A stretch of 11,413 bases of DNA from Deinococcus sp. (GTDB lineage Bacteria; Deinococcota; Deinococci; Deinococcales; Deinococcaceae). The position numbers were made by a program, and so were the translations under genes. The notes beneath the pieces were generated by a model. It was not told the origin of the DNA, did no database searches, and saw nothing but the letters and a program-made list of their open reading frames with translations. Below are positions 6,193-11,413 of this stretch, one piece after another (the stretch's first letter is position 1; each line of letters opens with the position of its first letter). The DNA lies in NCBI RefSeq assembly GCF_030523985.1, contig NZ_JAUNHK010000085.1:1-11413 (forward strand). Direction: 5' to 3'.

Positions 6193-6423
6193 ATGGCGAT
6201 TTTTGATGACGTGAAAGAAGTGATTGTGGAAAAGCTCGGCGTGGACGCGGACAAGGTGACCCCCGAAGCCCGTTTTGTGGAAGACCTCGGCGCAGACAGC
6301 CTGGAAACCGTGGAACTCATCATGGGTCTGGAAGACAAGTTCGGCGTGACCATTCCCGACGAAGCCGCTGAAACCATCCGCACCGTGCAAGCGGCTGTGG
6401 ACTACGTCGAAGCGAACAAATAA
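6193..6423 (+). CDS. acpP: Acyl carrier protein
   Basis: ACP carries growing acyl chains on a 4'-phosphopantetheine arm during type II fatty-acid synthesis in the cytosol. The 76-residue, highly acidic product has normal length. The DSL motif at 35-37, within EDLGADSLETVELIM, places the modified serine at position 36. Helix I (3-15), helix II after Ser36 and the final helix ending in YVEANK all match the family. The start is fixed by an excellent ribosome site 7 nt upstream. It follows fabG by 103 bp with its own candidate promoter and is followed by an intrinsic terminator. The arm is attached from CoA by a holo-ACP synthase not found here; coaE upstream makes the CoA. Confidence 0.97.
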   Translation: MAIFDDVKEVIVEKLGVDADKVTPEARFVEDLGADSLETVELIMGLEDKFGVTIPDEAAETIRTVQAAVDYVEANK

Positions 6424-6431
6424 GCCACGAT

Positions 6432-6450
6432 AAGCCTGCGCTGTAGGCTT
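6432..6450 (+). repeat. Hairpin AAGCCT/AGGCTT after acpP
   Basis: A perfect 6-bp inverted repeat (6432-6437 and 6445-6450) with a 7-nt loop begins 8 nt after the acpP stop codon. It stands directly before the main terminator and could protect the 3' end of the acpP mRNA. Its function is inferred. Confidence 0.4.
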
Positions 6451-6490
6451 GAGCGGAAGCGCGGCAACTCAGCCGTGTTTTCGCTTTTTT
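6451..6490 (+). terminator. Rho-independent terminator of acpP
   Basis: The strands 6452-6465 and 6472-6485 pair over 14 bp, with G-U pairs at three positions and no mismatch, around a 6-nt loop AACTCA. A run of T to 6490 follows at once. This is a well-formed intrinsic terminator about 28 nt after the acpP stop. It separates acpP from fabF and implies a separate fabF promoter or partial read-through. Confidence 0.85.
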
Positions 6491-6558
6491 GGTTGTGGGA
6501 CGTGGGTTGTAGAATCGTTCGCTTTCTTACCTATAACCCACCTCCTACAATCCACATC
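6490..6558. repeat. Degenerate heptamer repeats in inverted arrangement before fabF
   Basis: On the plus strand CTATAACCCACCTC (6531-6544) is followed directly by CTACAATCCACATC (6545-6558), identical at 11 of 14 positions. On the minus strand the same 14-mer appears as CTACAACCCACGTC (6511 to 6498), followed by CCACAACC (6497 to 6490). Each 14-mer splits into two 7-mers of the type CYAYAAC and CCACNTC. The left arm can pair with either right-hand copy: GTGGGTTGTAG with CTATAACCCAC over 11 bp including one G-U. Confidence 0.7.
6508..6537 (+). promoter_or_regulatory. Candidate fabF promoter
   Basis: TTGTAG (6508-6513) and TATAAC (6532-6537) are separated by 18 bp and could form a sigma-70-type promoter, giving a leader of about 30 nt. 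The -35 and -10 lie partly in opposite arms of the inverted repeat, so a protein binding the repeat would cover both. An alternative -10 is TAGAAT at 6510-6515 with a poor -35 overlapping the terminator T-run. Downstream, AAGGAG (6565-6570) is a good ribosome site 5 nt before the ATG. Confidence 0.45.
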
Positions 6559-6575
6559 CTCCCGAAGGAGCATCC

Positions 6576-7823
<1,248 letters not shown>

Positions 7824-7826
7824 AGT

Positions 7827-7853
7827 TAGCCGCCGAGAAAAGCATGGCGGCTA
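7827..7853 (+). terminator. Hairpin after fabF
   Basis: TAGCCGCC (7827-7834) and GGCGGCTA (7846-7853) form a perfect 8-bp stem with an 11-nt loop, 3 nt after the fabF stop codon. No T-run follows, so it may work as a mRNA 3' stabiliser or a weak terminator rather than a full intrinsic terminator. Confidence 0.45.
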
Positions 7854-7855
7854 GC

Positions 7856-7880
7856 CGTGGAAACGTCGAACGTGGAAACG
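7856..7880 (+). repeat. Short direct repeat CGTGGAAACG
   Basis: The 10-mer CGTGGAAACG occurs at 7856-7865 and again at 7871-7880, 15 bp apart. It lies in the noncoding interval between fabF and the convergent META gene. No function is evident. Confidence 0.5.
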
Positions 7881-7942
7881 CCAGAAAGCTCCCTGCTAAA
7901 AGCTGTCGGCGTCCAAGCGTTCAGCGTTGTGCAATGGAAGAA

Positions 7943-7988
7943 CAAGGTGGAAAGGTGGGAGGGCACGCTCCCCGACCTTTCCACCTTG
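7943..7988. terminator. Long inverted repeat between convergent fabF and META genes
   Basis: CAAGGTGGAAAGGT (7943-7956) and ACCTTTCCACCTTG (7975-7988) are a perfect 14-bp inverted repeat. An inner GGGAG/CTCCC pair (7957-7961, 7968-7972), after a 2-nt bulge, closes a 6-nt loop. The structure lies 13 nt past the stop of the minus-strand META gene and 119 nt past fabF. On the minus strand it is followed by a T-rich stretch TTCTTCCATT, so termination of the META transcript, or of both genes, is the most likely role. Confidence 0.6.
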
Positions 7989-8001
7989 CCGCTTGTGACC
8001 G

Positions 8002-9114
8002 TTACTTCTCCTCAAACACCCAGTCCACGCCCCCGCTGCTCAGCGTCAGCGTTTTGCCGCTCAGCGTCAGTCTGGGTCGTGCGCCCAGCAATCCGGTCAG
8101 GTCGGGCGTTTCCTGCGTGCAAGCGACCAGCGTGGAAGTCAGCGGGCCAGTCAGTCGCAGTTCGCCGCCCTTGCCGATGGCGTAGGCCGCTCCGAAATGG
8201 TTGCAGCCGTCGGAGCCGCCGACCCGTCCGCCCGCGAAGGTGAGGGTGAGCGGGGTATCGGTGACAAGCTTCTGGCTGCCGTTACTGAGCAGGGTAAAGG
8301 TGCGCCCGCTGAGCTGTGCGGCGCTGACGGTGGCGGGCGTCGGGGTCACGCGGCGCAAGGTTAGTTCACCGAGGCTGTTTTTCCAGGTCATCTGCTCGCC
8401 CTGCACGCTGACCTGCACGGGCGCACCCAGCAATTTGCCCAGCGCCCGCTCGCCCTGCATGTTCTCGCACAGCATCCGCGTGGTGGCGTACTGGGTGAAC
8501 GTCAGTCGTTCGCCGCCGAGCGTGCCCTGCGCCGTGATTCGGTTGCAGTCCAGTATCCCGGCGAGGCTCAGGCCGTTGCCGTTGGCCTGAAGGGTCAATT
8601 GGGCCGCAGCAGGCACAGGCACCGCGCCGCCGACCTGGAGCGAGACGACTTTCCACTCGCCAGCAGCGGCGGCAGGGTTCAGGTCAGGGCTGGAAATGGG
8701 CGTCATGGAGCCTCCTGTGGGCGCGGCGCGAAAGACCAGACGTTGCTTGCCGCCGATGAGGGTGAGGGTCTGGCCGGACTGCTGGTAACTTTTGACGTGG
8801 CCCAGCGACTCAATCAAGCCCTGTTCCAGTTTCATCCGGGCGGGTTCGCAGAGGCGGCGGGTCAGGGAGAGCTGACCGATGCTCAGGCGCCCGCCCTGAC
8901 GCCGCACCGTCGCCTGATACTGATTGCAACCCGCAAAGCCGCTGACCTTGGAGCCATTGAGTTGCAGGGTGGGTGACGGCAGGGTAGGCGACGGGATGCC
9001 CGACGATTGAGGGGCAGGCGAAGTCAGCGTCCAGGTGGTGCGCTCCAGAGCGGGCGCGGCGGCTCCACCCAGGGCCAACGACAGCAGGGGGGCAGCGAGG
9101 AAGGAAAGAGGCAT
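8002..9114 (-). CDS. Exported protein with three META (HslJ-like) domains
   Basis: The 370-residue product begins with a hydrophobic segment (3-20) and possible cleavage after Ala22 (APA, then LERT), so it is probably exported, although the N-region lacks Lys or Arg. Three META-type domains follow, at about 25-130, 151-256 and 268-369. Each has a W or F at the start, the central GCN or DCN motif (Cys63, Cys190, Cys304), a second cysteine 26-28 residues later (Cys89, Cys216, Cys332) and a final L-T-L strand. The cysteine pairs suggest one disulfide per domain. E. coli HslJ, one such domain, is linked to heat shock and novobiocin resistance; the exact role here is unknown. An ATG at 9177 would add 21 residues, but those codons include AGG and CCA, unlike the gene body; CAGAAT ends 6 nt before 9114. 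It is divergent from ppk. Confidence 0.85.
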   Translation of the reverse strand: MPLSFLAAPLLSLALGGAAAPALERTTWTLTSPAPQSSGIPSPTLPSPTLQLNGSKVSGFAGCNQYQATVRRQGGRLSIGQLSLTRRLCEPARMKLEQGLIESLGHVKSYQQSGQTLTLIGGKQRLVFRAAPTGGSMTPISSPDLNPAAAAGEWKVVSLQVGGAVPVPAAAQLTLQANGNGLSLAGILDCNRITAQGTLGGERLTFTQYATTRMLCENMQGERALGKLLGAPVQVSVQGEQMTWKNSLGELTLRRVTPTPATVSAAQLSGRTFTLLSNGSQKLVTDTPLTLTFAGGRVGGSDGCNHFGAAYAIGKGGELRLTGPLTSTLVACTQETPDLTGLLGARPRLTLSGKTLTLSSGGVDWVFEEK

Positions 9115-9206
9115 GGGCCCATTCTGACCCTCTGGCCTGAAACGCGGCTGATGGCCGGGCCACCGAGGGGCCGTCATCCCGTATCCTGATCGGTTGAAAT
9201 CCCTGT

Positions 9207-9228
9207 CCTGACCTCGCCCTGACTTCGG
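9207..9228 (+). promoter_or_regulatory. 11-bp direct repeat upstream of ppk, possible Pho box
   Basis: CCTGACCTCGC (9207-9217) is followed directly by CCTGACTTCGG (9218-9228), identical at 9 of 11 positions. Tandem 11-bp repeats are the layout of PhoB/PhoP binding sites, and ppk is a phosphate-related gene starting about 38 bp downstream. TTGAAA at 9194-9199 is a -35-like element just upstream, but no good -10 stands 16-18 bp from it. Regulation by phosphate is inferred. Confidence 0.35.
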
Positions 9229-9266
9229 CCTTACAGCGCCGGGGTACATCTCAAGGAGTGAACACC

Positions 9267-11393
<2,127 letters not shown>

Positions 11394-11413
11394 GAGGGCG
11401 AAGGGCTGAGGGC

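Noticed and set aside
9115..9249. N-terminal extension of the META protein to 9177 or 9249
   Set aside because: It would bury the signal-like segment behind 21-45 residues with atypical codons, and it runs into the ppk upstream repeat. The 9177 start has a weak AGGA site and remains a minor alternative.

Overview
The window is high-GC bacterial chromosome that looks like Deinococcus, most likely D. radiodurans or a close relative. This is an inference from the style of the proteins and from the many genes that lack a Shine-Dalgarno site but carry a TANNNT box 6-8 nt before the start codon, a pattern typical of leaderless genes in this genus. I see no tRNA, rRNA, insertion sequence, phage gene or CRISPR array. 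Ten protein genes cover nearly all of the DNA.

Left part (1-2175): a small unrecognised protein gene and alanine dehydrogenase (ald) lie on the minus strand. ald is divergent from an Lrp/AsnC-family regulator on the plus strand. The intergenic region between them carries a perfect palindrome and further GCAAC-type half-sites, suggesting that the regulator controls ald and itself, as AldR does in mycobacteria.

Middle (2271-5263): a predicted lipoprotein has a long Thr/Pro/Ala-rich linker followed by a cyclophilin-type peptidyl-prolyl isomerase domain. Its 3' end overlaps the 3' end of the convergent coaE (dephospho-CoA kinase). Divergent from coaE is a predicted exported protein made almost entirely of TPR repeats.

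Fatty-acid block (5343-7823): fabG, acpP and fabF are in the usual bacterial order, but fabH and fabD are not next to them. The three genes are not a tight operon. acpP has its own strong ribosome site and a candidate promoter, a good intrinsic terminator follows acpP, and fabF follows after a leader with degenerate heptamer repeats arranged as an inverted repeat. coaE supplies CoA, the donor of the phosphopantetheine arm of ACP, so it is functionally related to this block, although nothing shows co-regulation.

Right part (8002-11393): fabF converges on an exported protein built of three META (HslJ-like) domains, with a long inverted repeat between them. The META gene is divergent from ppk (polyphosphate kinase 1). 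An 11-bp direct repeat resembling a Pho box lies in front of ppk.

The content is mainly housekeeping metabolism. I found no clear sign of an unknown multi-gene system. The most interesting signals are the repeat structure in front of fabF, the ald/lrp intergenic palindrome, the direct repeat in front of ppk, the triple-META protein and the lipoprotein-cyclophilin architecture.
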